From Limnochordia bacterium (lineage in GTDB: Bacteria > Bacillota > Limnochordia > Darwinibacteriales > DTU012): 37,555 nt of DNA. Location: positions 1 through 37,555 of the forward strand of contig SKJB01000014.1 in the NCBI GenBank assembly GCA_007116145.1. The letters run 5' to 3'. This document shows, in pieces, positions 9,109 through 17,088 of the stretch; position 1 is the stretch's first letter; every line of letters starts with the position of its first letter. The position numbers and the translations under genes are program-made. The notes beneath the pieces were generated by a model. That model was not told where the DNA came from, ran no database searches, and saw only the letters and a list, made by a program, of their open reading frames with translations.

Positions 9109-9651
9109 CTATCCTTCAATCCCTTGCCTCCCCTTGATACCTCGATCATAAGGGTGCTTAATCGCTGCGATTTCGCTAATTAGATCTGCAATCGCTAAGA
9201 GTTCTACAGGCATGTCTCTACCTGTTAATACGACTTCTACCTGTGGATGTCGCTTGGCAATGACCTGGACGATGTCGTCTACTGCAAGAAAACCATTGTT
9301 TACAGCATGACTGATTTCATCGAGTACAATGACGTCGTAATCACCCTGACAGAGTTCATGCGCCACAAAATCTAGCCCTGCTTTTGCACAATTTAATTCT
9401 GCAGCTGTTGGTTTTGTCCCAAAAATAAAATCACCAGTGCCAAATTGCTTAATAACAAACTTACTACCAAAGGTACGAATCGCAGCTAACTCACCCGTCG
9501 TACCGCGCCCCTTCATAAACTGGACGACCATGGCTTGTAGCCCCGTCCCTACCGCGCGTAAGCAGAGACCGAGTGAAGCCGTTGTCTTACCTTTGCCATT
9601 ACCGGTATACACTTGTACCAACCCTTTTGTCAACTTCTGACTCGTATCCAA
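9109..9651 (-). CDS. cobO: Corrinoid adenosyltransferase (CobO/BtuR/CobA family)
   Basis: A 180-residue P-loop enzyme that transfers the adenosyl group of ATP to cob(I)alamin or cobyrinic diamide, giving the coenzyme form of B12. It opens with GLVQVYTGNGKGKTTASLG, holding the family's P-loop (GNGKGKTT). YDVIVLDEISHAVNNG, the Walker B-like segment, and LTGRDMP further support the family; length is typical. The start codon is TTG, six bases after a strong AGGAGG. The leader contains a cobalamin-riboswitch-like core, which fits B12-dependent control. Other cobalamin genes are not adjacent, but a B12-binding protein is encoded about 10 kb away. Confidence 0.93.
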   Translation of the reverse strand: MDTSQKLTKGLVQVYTGNGKGKTTASLGLCLRAVGTGLQAMVVQFMKGRGTTGELAAIRTFGSKFVIKQFGTGDFIFGTKPTAAELNCAKAGLDFVAHELCQGDYDVIVLDEISHAVNNGFLAVDDIVQVIAKRHPQVEVVLTGRDMPVELLAIADLISEIAAIKHPYDRGIKGRQGIEG

Positions 9652-9671
9652 AATATCCCTCCTAATCTAGC

Positions 9672-9778
9672 AAAAAAACTGCCCCTGGTCCTAAATCTCC
9701 GGTCACAGCTGGGACCACAGTAACGGATTTTCACCGTTTTCCCGATTAATCACCAATTTGTATCGTTAGGAGACCACA
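9672..9778 (-). promoter_or_regulatory. Cobalamin riboswitch-like leader, 3' part missing
   Basis: Read on the minus strand just ahead of cobO, the leader contains GGTGATTAATCGGGAA, then ACGGTGAAAATCCGT, then GTGGTCCCAGCTGTGA followed by CCGG. This order and wording match the P3-P6 core of cobalamin riboswitches (GGGAA, GGTGAAAnTCC, CCCGCnACTGTgA, CGG). The expected distal half, including the B12 box (AGxCAGGAxACCxGCC), is not found. Only about 35 bases remain before the cobO ribosome site. TGGTCC and GGACCA in this segment can pair, and a GGGGCAG-T7 tract follows, so a short terminator-like switch is possible. Confidence 0.6.
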
Positions 9779-9788
9779 CCTTATAGCG

Positions 9789-11738
9789 CTATATCTTAAA
9801 TGAGTCAACTAATTCTTGTAACTGGCTAGCAATACTTGCCACATTTTCAATGGATGCCCCAATTTGCTCAACAGAAGCAGATTGCTCTTCGCTTGTGGCG
9901 GCAATTTCCTGACTACCAGATGCCAACTCTTCACTAGCCGAGGCAATACTACTTATTCCTTCTGTCAACTGAGTGATGATTGCCTGGATCTCCTCAAACA
10001 TTTTTCCGCTAGTTTTTGCTGTGGATGTACCATCAATCACTTTTTTAGAGCTCTGTTGCGATTGGGTAACAGTATCCTGAACAACCTTACGCATTTCTGC
10101 TATTACTTCTGTAATTTCTCCAGCTGCCTTTCCTGACTGCTCCGCTAATTTTCGTACTTCCTCTGCCACAACCGCAAAGCCACGTCCGTGTTCACCCGCT
10201 CGTGCGGCTTCAATAGCGGCGTTGAGTGCTAGCAAATTGGTTTGATCGGCAATGCTTGTAATGATATCTACAATGGAGCGAATTCTCTCAGACTGATTAT
10301 CTAAACCGTTGATCTCTCGACTAAGCTGCGTAACGGTGGCGTCAATATCTTGCATAACAACAACCGTTTGTTCTATTTGCTTCGCACCTTGGTTCGTCTT
10401 ATCCATGGTATTGCGTGCAAGGTCAGCCATATTCTGGCTGTTAGTACTCGTCATTTGGATAGTCGAGGCAAATTGGTTCGCTGTACTTGCCACTTCTTCG
10501 ACCGAAGCCGCTGTTTCTTCGATAGCGGCAGAAACCTGAGCCGAGCTTGATGAAGTCTGTGCTGCTGCATCTGCAATCTTTCCCACCATTCCTCTTAGGT
10601 CCGATAGCATGCTGTTAAATGCGGTTCCCATAACCCCAATCTCATCGCCTGTTGTTACCCTAGCATCCGAGGTAAAATCTCCTGTAGCTGCTGTCTGTAT
10701 CGCTTTTACTAGTGAAGTTGCAGGATTCGAGATGGATCTTGCAATGACCAAAGAGAGGACTACCCCAAAAACTACAACCAATAAAACAACTAGCATTAAA
10801 GCGTTTCGTAAGCGGGTCACCTCTGCAAACGCTTCGTCCACATCCATTTCAACTACCAAGGCAGCCAGACCGTCGCCGAAGGAAACTACAGCTATATCAC
10901 CTAGCACCTGGTTGCCTAGATAATCTTCATACTGCCCGTGTGCCACAAAGTCCAGATTGTTTGCTCGAATACCACTCGCTGCCCAGTCGGCAGCTTGTGT
11001 GTCAATTCTTGCTGTCATGACAGCCCCTTGGCTGTACTCACCAAGTAGCGTATTTGTAAGTAAAAGCCCTGTTTCATCTATAAGGTAGGAGTCTCCAGTC
11101 ACACCTAGATGATCTAAACCTTGATGAAGTATGCTTTCGATATCATTGACCGACGTGACAAGAACAAAAACGCCCACTATGTCACCATGAGTTCCTTGAC
11201 TAAATATTGGTTGCCCAAGAGCCATGGTATAGTCGTTTACTAGATCGGAATAGAACAGATCAGACCACGTGGTTTTTCTCGACAGCGCCCCACGAAAGTA
11301 GTCTCTATCGAAGATATCCGCACCAATCATTGAAGCGTCACTAGCATATACGATTTCCCCTGCTGGACTAGCTAGATAAACCAAAGGATATCCATATAGC
11401 TCCACTAATGTTTGACCAAGCACATCGACTACTGTATCCCGTCGTTCCAGCCAAATATGATTAGTAGTATCCCCGTATTCATCGTCAAGAACATTCATAC
11501 TCTGATAAATATCCCTAGTTCTGGCAACTACCTGGGCATCGCCGGTTCGCGCATTAAAAAAATTCGATAATTCTCCACCTGCCAATTCGATAAACATGCC
11601 CTGTTGACCATATACTTGCTCTGTGATTATATTGCTAGCGGTGTAGTAGCTATATACACCAAGACCAATAACAGGTATAAATGATACAACGAGAAACATT
11701 ACTACTAATTTAGTCATAACTCTCATATTTTTGAACAC
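9789..11738 (-). CDS. Methyl-accepting chemotaxis protein with dCache-type sensor
   Basis: A 649-residue transmembrane chemoreceptor. It has TM1 at about 10-32, a large extracellular domain (about 33-310) of the double-Cache kind ([12 protein letters not shown] and [13 protein letters not shown] are PAS/Cache-like strands), TM2 at about 314-336, a HAMP domain and a long signalling helix pair. The kinase-control tip is standard: [21 protein letters not shown] followed by [15 protein letters not shown]. dCache receptors commonly bind amino acids or small acids, but the ligand here is unknown. The start is probably GTG at 11738; an ATG four codons later is possible. It is separated from cobO downstream by the riboswitch-like leader, so the two are not obviously one unit. 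Confidence 0.93.
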   Translation of the reverse strand: MFKNMRVMTKLVVMFLVVSFIPVIGLGVYSYYTASNIITEQVYGQQGMFIELAGGELSNFFNARTGDAQVVARTRDIYQSMNVLDDEYGDTTNHIWLERRDTVVDVLGQTLVELYGYPLVYLASPAGEIVYASDASMIGADIFDRDYFRGALSRKTTWSDLFYSDLVNDYTMALGQPIFSQGTHGDIVGVFVLVTSVNDIESILHQGLDHLGVTGDSYLIDETGLLLTNTLLGEYSQGAVMTARIDTQAADWAASGIRANNLDFVAHGQYEDYLGNQVLGDIAVVSFGDGLAALVVEMDVDEAFAEVTRLRNALMLVVLLVVVFGVVLSLVIARSISNPATSLVKAIQTAATGDFTSDARVTTGDEIGVMGTAFNSMLSDLRGMVGKIADAAAQTSSSSAQVSAAIEETAASVEEVASTANQFASTIQMTSTNSQNMADLARNTMDKTNQGAKQIEQTVVVMQDIDATVTQLSREINGLDNQSERIRSIVDIITSIADQTNLLALNAAIEAARAGEHGRGFAVVAEEVRKLAEQSGKAAGEITEVIAEMRKVVQDTVTQSQQSSKKVIDGTSTAKTSGKMFEEIQAIITQLTEGISSIASASEELASGSQEIAATSEEQSASVEQIGASIENVASIASQLQELVDSFKI

Positions 11739-11817
11739 AGTACAGAACCCCTTTTCTATGTAATTAGTCTTGCGACTTCTGTGACCATAATCTTAGTACC
11801 GACATTTTCCCTTATAC

Positions 11818-12531
11818 TTAACAGGGTCCTGTGCGACGGTAAATCGTCAACAAAGCGAAAAAAGCGATAATCACGCTTGCTAACAGGTATGTCATGTGAA
11901 AAGCGACATCACCCAAGGCTGCCCCCGGAATGAATGCTACATTTACCATCGCTAGAAAATAGTACGTAGGTAGGGCCTTTGCTATTATCTCCATCCACCC
12001 CCCCGATAGATCCCCCAATAAGGGAACTAACATAAATAGAATATATACAGGAGTTCCAATGGCCCCAGTTCCTAGTTGTGTTGAAACCAACATCCCAATG
12101 ATCATCCCGATAAAAATGCAGAAAATTGAGGTCAGTGCGGTGCCAATGAGTATAATCGAAAGGCTAGCGATCTTTACATTTGCTAACACCACAAGCAATA
12201 CCATAGTGAAAAAAATGGAAGCAAATGTCACAAGCCCCTTACCAACAAAAATATCTCCAGACGATGCAGGTGAAAGCATTAAAACCTCGAGTGTCTTTTT
12301 TTCCTTCTCTTCGGCGATCATCATTGAGGGGACATAGATGCCCACCATCGCGACAAGAAAGAGGAGTCCGAATGCTAGCCCAAAGCCTAACGGCAACTCA
12401 GGGATAACAATTTGGTATAGCAGTGTGAGAAATACGGGAAGCACATAGATAAGTAACACATTAAAATTACTGCGAATATCGAGTAATTCTTTAACTGCAA
12501 TTGCTAAGATGTTTCGCCACGATAAATTCAA
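11818..12531 (-). CDS. ABC-2 type transporter permease
   Basis: A 237-residue membrane protein with about six hydrophobic segments. The ABC-2 hallmark is present between TM2 and TM3: MMIAEEKEKKTLEVLMLSPAS, close to the E-K-E-x-x-T-x-E-x-L-x-x-x-P motif of NatB/YhaP-type permeases. It starts with TTG inside the stop of the upstream ATPase gene (TTGA overlap), so the two form a coupled pair, probably an exporter of ions, lipids or a small molecule. It is shorter than many such permeases (250-400). The substrate is not inferable. Confidence 0.87.
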   Translation of the reverse strand: MNLSWRNILAIAVKELLDIRSNFNVLLIYVLPVFLTLLYQIVIPELPLGFGLAFGLLFLVAMVGIYVPSMMIAEEKEKKTLEVLMLSPASSGDIFVGKGLVTFASIFFTMVLLVVLANVKIASLSIILIGTALTSIFCIFIGMIIGMLVSTQLGTGAIGTPVYILFMLVPLLGDLSGGWMEIIAKALPTYYFLAMVNVAFIPGAALGDVAFHMTYLLASVIIAFFALLTIYRRTGPC

Positions 12532-13388
12532 TCGAACTCACCCCCTGTCACCTTAACAAAAACATCAGCAAGAGAAGGTTCTAACGAGTGGATTGAACGA
12601 ACGATATCCTGGCGCATCCAGTCAGCTAATTGTCTACCGCCCTCTTCACCATTTAGCGAGATAATCTTTTCGCTCACGGATTCCCCTGCTTTAATAAGGA
12701 CCCGAACCTGATTTGCTCGATATTTTAGTTTTAGCGCAGTAGGTTCACCAATCTGTTCGAGGCATCCTTTGTGTAAAAAGGCAACCCGTTGGCAGAGCTT
12801 TTCTACTTCCTCCATATTATGAGAAGTAAGCACAATGGTCATGCCTTGTTTATTTAGATCAGCTAGGAGTGTATGTATGATCTGCGCGGAGTTCGGATCT
12901 AGACCCGCTGTTGGCTCATCGAGAAATAACAACTGCGGTTTGTGTAATAACGCTCTAATCAATAATACTCGCTGTTTCATTCCTTTAGAGAGGGTTTTAA
13001 CGGCTACGTGTTTCGCTTCCACCATCCCAACGTGCTTAAGATAGTCGTCGATCATTGCCACACTGCAACGATACAAACGACAAAACAATTGAAGATTCTG
13101 GTAAACGGTTAAGCGTTCATAGAGATTCGTTGCTTCTGGAACAAAACCAACCAAGGGAAGTATCTGATCCTTGTGCTGCAATATATCCCCACCCAAGACT
13201 TTTACTCTTCCTTGGGATGGGTGTAACTGCCCTGTCAGCACCTTAATAGTGGTGGTTTTTCCCGCCCCATTCGGGCCTAATAAGCCGAAAATCTCCCCAG
13301 GATTAATAGCGAAGCTAAGATTATCAATTGCAGGTCGCGAACCATAATTCTTTGCTAGATTCGTCACCTCTATAATTGGTCTTTGCAC
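12528..13388 (-). CDS. ABC transporter ATP-binding protein (partner of ABC-2 permease)
   Basis: A 286-residue ATPase with Walker A GPNGAGKTT, Q-loop in VGFVPEATNLYERLTVYQNL, a divergent signature LSKGMKQRVLLIRAL, Walker B LLFLDEPTAGLD and switch His in LTSHNMEE. 'LSKGMKQR' in place of LSGGQ is usual in the NatA/CcmA-like export group. The roughly 70 residues after the core are the accessory C-terminal domain of this group. The start is GTG, seven bases after AAAGGAGAGG. The ATPase precedes and overlaps its permease, a two-gene operon. Confidence 0.9.
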   Translation of the reverse strand: MQRPIIEVTNLAKNYGSRPAIDNLSFAINPGEIFGLLGPNGAGKTTTIKVLTGQLHPSQGRVKVLGGDILQHKDQILPLVGFVPEATNLYERLTVYQNLQLFCRLYRCSVAMIDDYLKHVGMVEAKHVAVKTLSKGMKQRVLLIRALLHKPQLLFLDEPTAGLDPNSAQIIHTLLADLNKQGMTIVLTSHNMEEVEKLCQRVAFLHKGCLEQIGEPTALKLKYRANQVRVLIKAGESVSEKIISLNGEEGGRQLADWMRQDIVRSIHSLEPSLADVFVKVTGGEFD

Positions 13389-13472
13389 AAAGCGTTCCTC
13401 TCCTTTACCTCTACCACTCTCCTATCAATTACTATTTCGCTGTCCCTTTTCCTTCTACCTGCTTTATCCGTT

Positions 13473-13503
13473 AGTGCATGAAAAAAATCCTGCACTTTTT
13501 TTA
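13473..13503. terminator. Hairpin with T tract downstream of gpsA
   Basis: AGTGCA (13473-13478) and TGCACT (13491-13496) pair around a 12-base A-rich loop, followed by seven T on the plus strand. All neighbouring genes are on the minus strand, where the hairpin forms but lacks a trailing T run, so its use as a terminator is uncertain. Confidence 0.4.
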
Positions 13504-13505
13504 GG

Positions 13506-14465
13506 CTAGAATTCAAATTTCACTGGTCGTAAAAAGAAATCTAATAACACCTGGTTAGGGTCCCTCGTTTCATAGATCGTGTGATAGATCGCGGTGCAGA
13601 TCGGCAGCTCCAATTCATAGCGCTTCGCTAGTGCATGTAGGGCTTTTGCTGTATAGACTCCCTCGGCTAGTTTCGTAAAGCACTCTCCTTTGACAAAACC
13701 TTCGCCAAAGGCACGATTGTGGCTATATGGTGAAAATAAGGTGGCGGAATAATCACCAAGATGGCTTAAACCATAAACCGTTAGTTCATTACCTCCCATA
13801 CTCCGAACCAACCGGGCAATTTCTCGAGCCCCTCTGGCCATCAAAGCACCTTTTAAACTACTATACTGCAAGCCGTCTAGTATCCCAGCAGCAATTCCAA
13901 TTACGTTTTTGGCTGCAGCGCCAATCTCATTACCAATAATGTCTTGACCGTAGTACAAGCGAATCAACTCGCTTCCTAAGGCCTCAACTAACATTTTGGT
14001 ACAACTAATATTTTCTGAACCTATGACCATACAATTTGGAATCCCCGCCATATAGTCTTGAACATGACCTGGACCGACCCAAATAGCTACATCAAGAGGG
14101 GACTGAACCTCCTCTTTGACAACTTGTGAGAGTCGTTTGCCACTATCAATTTCAATCCCTTTCATACATAAGACAAGAATCTTCCTTGTAATACGCAGAG
14201 TTGCTAATTGTCGGGCCAAACTCCGCAACTGCTGGGATGGAATTGCTATAAGAATAATTTCCCCGTGCGCCACTGCTGTCGCTAACGAATCCGTTAACAA
14301 AATTTCCTCCGGAAGTTGCAGATAGTCATTAACCCTGTTATTTTGTAGTTCTTGAAAATCCACTGAACCACATCGCCCCCAAAGACTCACTTTGTGTCCA
14401 ATAGACCATGCATACCTAGCTAAAAACGCACCCCATCTTCCAGCTCCCAACACGGATATTCTCAT
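13506..14465 (-). CDS. gpsA: Glycerol-3-phosphate dehydrogenase [NAD(P)+]-like protein, divergent
   Basis: A 319-residue protein of the GpsA family, which reduces dihydroxyacetone phosphate to sn-glycerol 3-phosphate for phospholipid synthesis. It has the Rossmann start ISVLGAGRWGAFLA, CMKGIE (Lys102) and the catalytic segment AAAKNVIGIAAG (Lys186). The end region YGLSHLGDYSATLFSPYSHN aligns with the family's GLxGLGDL...SRN, and Asp238 is kept. There are deviations. The usual SGPSFA segment reads VGPGHVQDYM, and the substrate-side SRN reads SHN (Arg to His249). It is slightly short for the family (330-345). It may be the housekeeping enzyme of this lineage or a specialised paralogue. It starts with ATG and stands between the ABC-2 pair and the methyltransferase. 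Confidence 0.82.
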   Translation of the reverse strand: MRISVLGAGRWGAFLARYAWSIGHKVSLWGRCGSVDFQELQNNRVNDYLQLPEEILLTDSLATAVAHGEIILIAIPSQQLRSLARQLATLRITRKILVLCMKGIEIDSGKRLSQVVKEEVQSPLDVAIWVGPGHVQDYMAGIPNCMVIGSENISCTKMLVEALGSELIRLYYGQDIIGNEIGAAAKNVIGIAAGILDGLQYSSLKGALMARGAREIARLVRSMGGNELTVYGLSHLGDYSATLFSPYSHNRAFGEGFVKGECFTKLAEGVYTAKALHALAKRYELELPICTAIYHTIYETRDPNQVLLDFFLRPVKFEF

Positions 14466-14523
14466 TTTGACCCCTCCGAAGTAACATAACTCTCTCTACT
14501 AGCATGGAAAGAATGGCAAACGT

Positions 14524-16308
14524 TTATACCTTCACAATTAGCGATCCACCTAAGATATCAATGATTTTAACGCGGATATCTCCGCAGGCAGTAGGCACCG
14601 GATAGACACCAGCCACAACTTGATTCCAACAAGACGAACTATCGAATGTAGTGGGTGCAAAAACTGTGCCATTATAATCCCAATCAATCATGACACTGAT
14701 CACGTATTGCTTCCAGGTGATGTTTTTTTGCTTGTGTGGGAACAGTGTCACTAACTCTGGGAAGCTGATCTCCTCAATGGTAAGCATGCCATTTTCAACT
14801 CGGATTTTGCTATCGTGATGCTGAAGCTCACCATGAGCTAGCATTTCTAGCCCATCATAAATACAAACCTCAACGGGATACGTAACCCCTTGCTTTATAA
14901 AGGAGACGATATCGAGCTCGTACCCCATACACACCAACAAAAGTTTTGCTACTGACCCTTTTTCATAATTAAGATAGCTCACTAAATCAGCTAGATCAGC
15001 CTGTGTGGTACTGCGATTCATAGCCATAATTTTCACCCAATAATCCCTATGCTGCCCGTCAAAAAAACCCCCTGATCGTGATTTTAGACCTAAACTACGC
15101 ATTAGCTTCATCTTAGCCTCGATCGGATTACGAAAGAGACCCGAGTTATTTACAGTATACACAGACAGATCCAGCACACTTTGATCCTGCGATTGATCTA
15201 GAATCCGTTGCACTGCGGTATCTATGGCCGTTAGGTTAATATCCGATCCAATAAAACGCCGTCCTAACTTGCGTGCAACAGCCAACGTTGTACCTGAACC
15301 CATAAAGCAGTCGAACACAATATCCCCAGGATCGGATGCACTACGAATGATCCTTTCCAGCAGCGCTTCAGGTTTTTGTGTTGGATAATTGACTCGTTCG
15401 TGCGCTGTTGCATTTAAAGGCGAAATATCTGTCCAGAGATTTCCGATTTTTCGTCCTTTGTATTGATCCGCATAGTTTTTATAGCGAGGTCTTCCAGACT
15501 TAGTCCAGTAGATTAGGTGAGGATTTTCTTCTAGCCGTTGATCAAACGTTTCTTGCGTCCAAATCCAACCGATATTCGACACTATGCTCTGTCCTTGGAT
15601 TACTCTAGTTTCTCCTGCCGAGTGTGCATTCGCTGATTTCTCTAGTTTTTCGTGATTAAACCGCCGTTTGGTTTCTTTTTCTATGTAGGGAAACTTGCTA
15701 GTAAGTTCCGCATCGGATAACCGTTGGTACTGAGCACGGAGTTGGGCGATACTACTATTCCCGTAGACTAAGATTGTATCAGTCATAACCTCGTACATAC
15801 TCTCTGAGAGATTATGCCCCTTACTTCGTTGCCAAATAATTTCGCAAAGAAAGTTTTTCTGTGTAAAAACTTCCTCTAGAATACAACGAAGATGATGATT
15901 TCGATGCCAGTCACAGTGCAGAAAAATACAGCCATCGCTAACCAAAAGCTTACGCATGAGCAAAAGTCGCTCATACATATATTGTAGATACATATCATCA
16001 GACCAAACATCCCCATACTGCTTATCCACAACAACCTTTGTCAATTGTGCAGTCCCTCGTAATGCAACTACTCGTTTATAGCATACATTCGAGTTGAAGG
16101 GTGGATCAAGATAGATGAGTTTTATCTGCCCCATATAGTCTCGAGCCAAATACTGCAATACATGTAGATTATCTCCCCAATACAGATTCACTCCTTGACT
16201 TGCATCACCCTTACCATATCGCTCCAATAAGCGTACATCAAATGCACTAATCGGGGGGGAACATCGTTTCCCATACCAGTTAAGACGTGGCCTACCACGA
16301 ATCATCAT
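14524..16308 (-). CDS. Site-specific DNA methyltransferase, beta-class (Mod-like), orphan
   Basis: A 594-residue protein with the amino-methyltransferase motifs in beta order. Motif IV, YLDPPFNSN (DPPF at about 68-71), comes first, and the AdoMet motif FDCFMGSGTTLAVARKLG lies near residues 325-345. QKPEALLERIIRSASDPGD, the usual lead-in, precedes it. This layout is shared by type III Mod subunits and by N4-cytosine/N6-adenine enzymes; DPPF does not decide the base. The C-terminal 220 residues are not a domain I recognise. No restriction endonuclease or Res helicase gene is adjacent, so it looks like an orphan or a single-chain system. An AGGAGG site favours the second ATG (16305, spacing 7) over the first (spacing 4). 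Confidence 0.85.
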   Translation of the reverse strand: MMIRGRPRLNWYGKRCSPPISAFDVRLLERYGKGDASQGVNLYWGDNLHVLQYLARDYMGQIKLIYLDPPFNSNVCYKRVVALRGTAQLTKVVVDKQYGDVWSDDMYLQYMYERLLLMRKLLVSDGCIFLHCDWHRNHHLRCILEEVFTQKNFLCEIIWQRSKGHNLSESMYEVMTDTILVYGNSSIAQLRAQYQRLSDAELTSKFPYIEKETKRRFNHEKLEKSANAHSAGETRVIQGQSIVSNIGWIWTQETFDQRLEENPHLIYWTKSGRPRYKNYADQYKGRKIGNLWTDISPLNATAHERVNYPTQKPEALLERIIRSASDPGDIVFDCFMGSGTTLAVARKLGRRFIGSDINLTAIDTAVQRILDQSQDQSVLDLSVYTVNNSGLFRNPIEAKMKLMRSLGLKSRSGGFFDGQHRDYWVKIMAMNRSTTQADLADLVSYLNYEKGSVAKLLLVCMGYELDIVSFIKQGVTYPVEVCIYDGLEMLAHGELQHHDSKIRVENGMLTIEEISFPELVTLFPHKQKNITWKQYVISVMIDWDYNGTVFAPTTFDSSSCWNQVVAGVYPVPTACGDIRVKIIDILGGSLIVKV

Positions 16309-16359
16309 TCTCCCTCCTATCTTTATAATCGTATGGCTAACCTACCTAAGTAATGCTAA

Positions 16360-16402
16360 AATAGTCTTGTTATCATGAACGATCCATGGTAACAAGACTA
16401 TT
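16360..16402. repeat. 18-bp inverted repeat, possible terminator
   Basis: AATAGTCTTGTTATCATG (16360-16377) and CATGGTAACAAGACTATT (16385-16402) are complementary except for one position, around a 7-base loop. It lies between the 134-residue hypothetical gene and the methyltransferase gene, both on the minus strand. There is no clear T run after it on that strand. Confidence 0.7.
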
Positions 16403-16451
16403 ATGTCTTATGCATCATATAACCTATCCTCCAGCGGTAAAAGCGATTTAC

Positions 16452-16856
16452 TTAAGACACTAAACGCTCAATTAGCTGCAAATTTCGTCGTAGCCAACGG
16501 AGAAACTCTACACTCTCATCCTTACTAATACTTACCTGCCAACGACCTTGTTTCACGACCAAATACGGTACTCTTTCACTAATATAAGGGCTCCAACCGA
16601 ACAGAAGCTCACCTCGATCTGACAACACTAACCCTACCAAAAGATCCTCATGCAATTCATCAAAACTTGTAATCAGGGTTTCTGTAATCCCTTCAATAAT
16701 TTGCATCCCTTCGTTCCCCCAAAACTGAATCTTAGCCGCACACTCCGTTTGATTTGACTGCAATATTATAAGGGGGTTACCATCGTCTTTTTCGCCCATG
16801 AACAACTGATACCACTCATCATTTTTCGTCCACTCACTGATTAAACTCTTTTTCAT
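16452..16856 (-). CDS. Hypothetical protein, 134 residues
   Basis: I do not recognise this protein. It is soluble, acidic and rich in Trp, with alternating strand-like stretches (PLIILQSNQTECAAKIQFWG, VPYLVVKQGRWQVSIS) and a C-terminal helix (VEFLRWLRRNLQLIERLV). It has no signal peptide or membrane segment. It begins with ATG, and a well-formed sigma-A-type promoter lies about 105 bases upstream (16961-16989). It precedes the orphan methyltransferase on the same strand, separated by a long inverted repeat; whether they are cotranscribed is unclear. Confidence 0.7.
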   Translation of the reverse strand: MKKSLISEWTKNDEWYQLFMGEKDDGNPLIILQSNQTECAAKIQFWGNEGMQIIEGITETLITSFDELHEDLLVGLVLSDRGELLFGWSPYISERVPYLVVKQGRWQVSISKDESVEFLRWLRRNLQLIERLVS

Positions 16857-16960
16857 GGTAATTACTCCCTTCTAGAAACAACCAGGACAGCGAATTCCGG
16901 AACAATACCACTAATCACCTCCACATTCAACATAGTATAAATAAATGAATACTTTTTTAA

Positions 16961-16989
16961 AATGTACCATAATAATCAGGAGATGTCAA
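16961..16989 (-). promoter_or_regulatory. Sigma-A type promoter
   Basis: On the minus strand TTGACA (16984-16989) is followed after exactly 17 bases by TACATT (16961-16966). The -35 box is perfect and the -10 box matches TATAAT at four of six positions. It drives the 134-residue hypothetical gene. Confidence 0.6.
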
Positions 16990-17055
16990 TTCAAATGGCC
17001 TTCGTTCAATATTGGTTTATATTGGAACTAACAACTGAGGAGATCTTGCAGATAG

Positions 17056-17087
17056 AGAAAAGCACTCAGAGCAATGAGTGCTTTTCT
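17056..17087 (-). terminator. Intrinsic terminator after the PAS protein gene
   Basis: Perfect 12-bp arms, AGAAAAGCACTC (17056-17067) and GAGTGCTTTTCT (17076-17087), begin one base after the stop codon of the minus-strand PAS gene. The run of T in the arm end fits intrinsic termination. Confidence 0.8.
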
Positions 17088-17088
17088 C

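Noticed and set aside
10309-10923. Several plus-strand open frames opposite the chemoreceptor gene
   Set aside because: They are shadows of a well-supported MCP and lack start signals.
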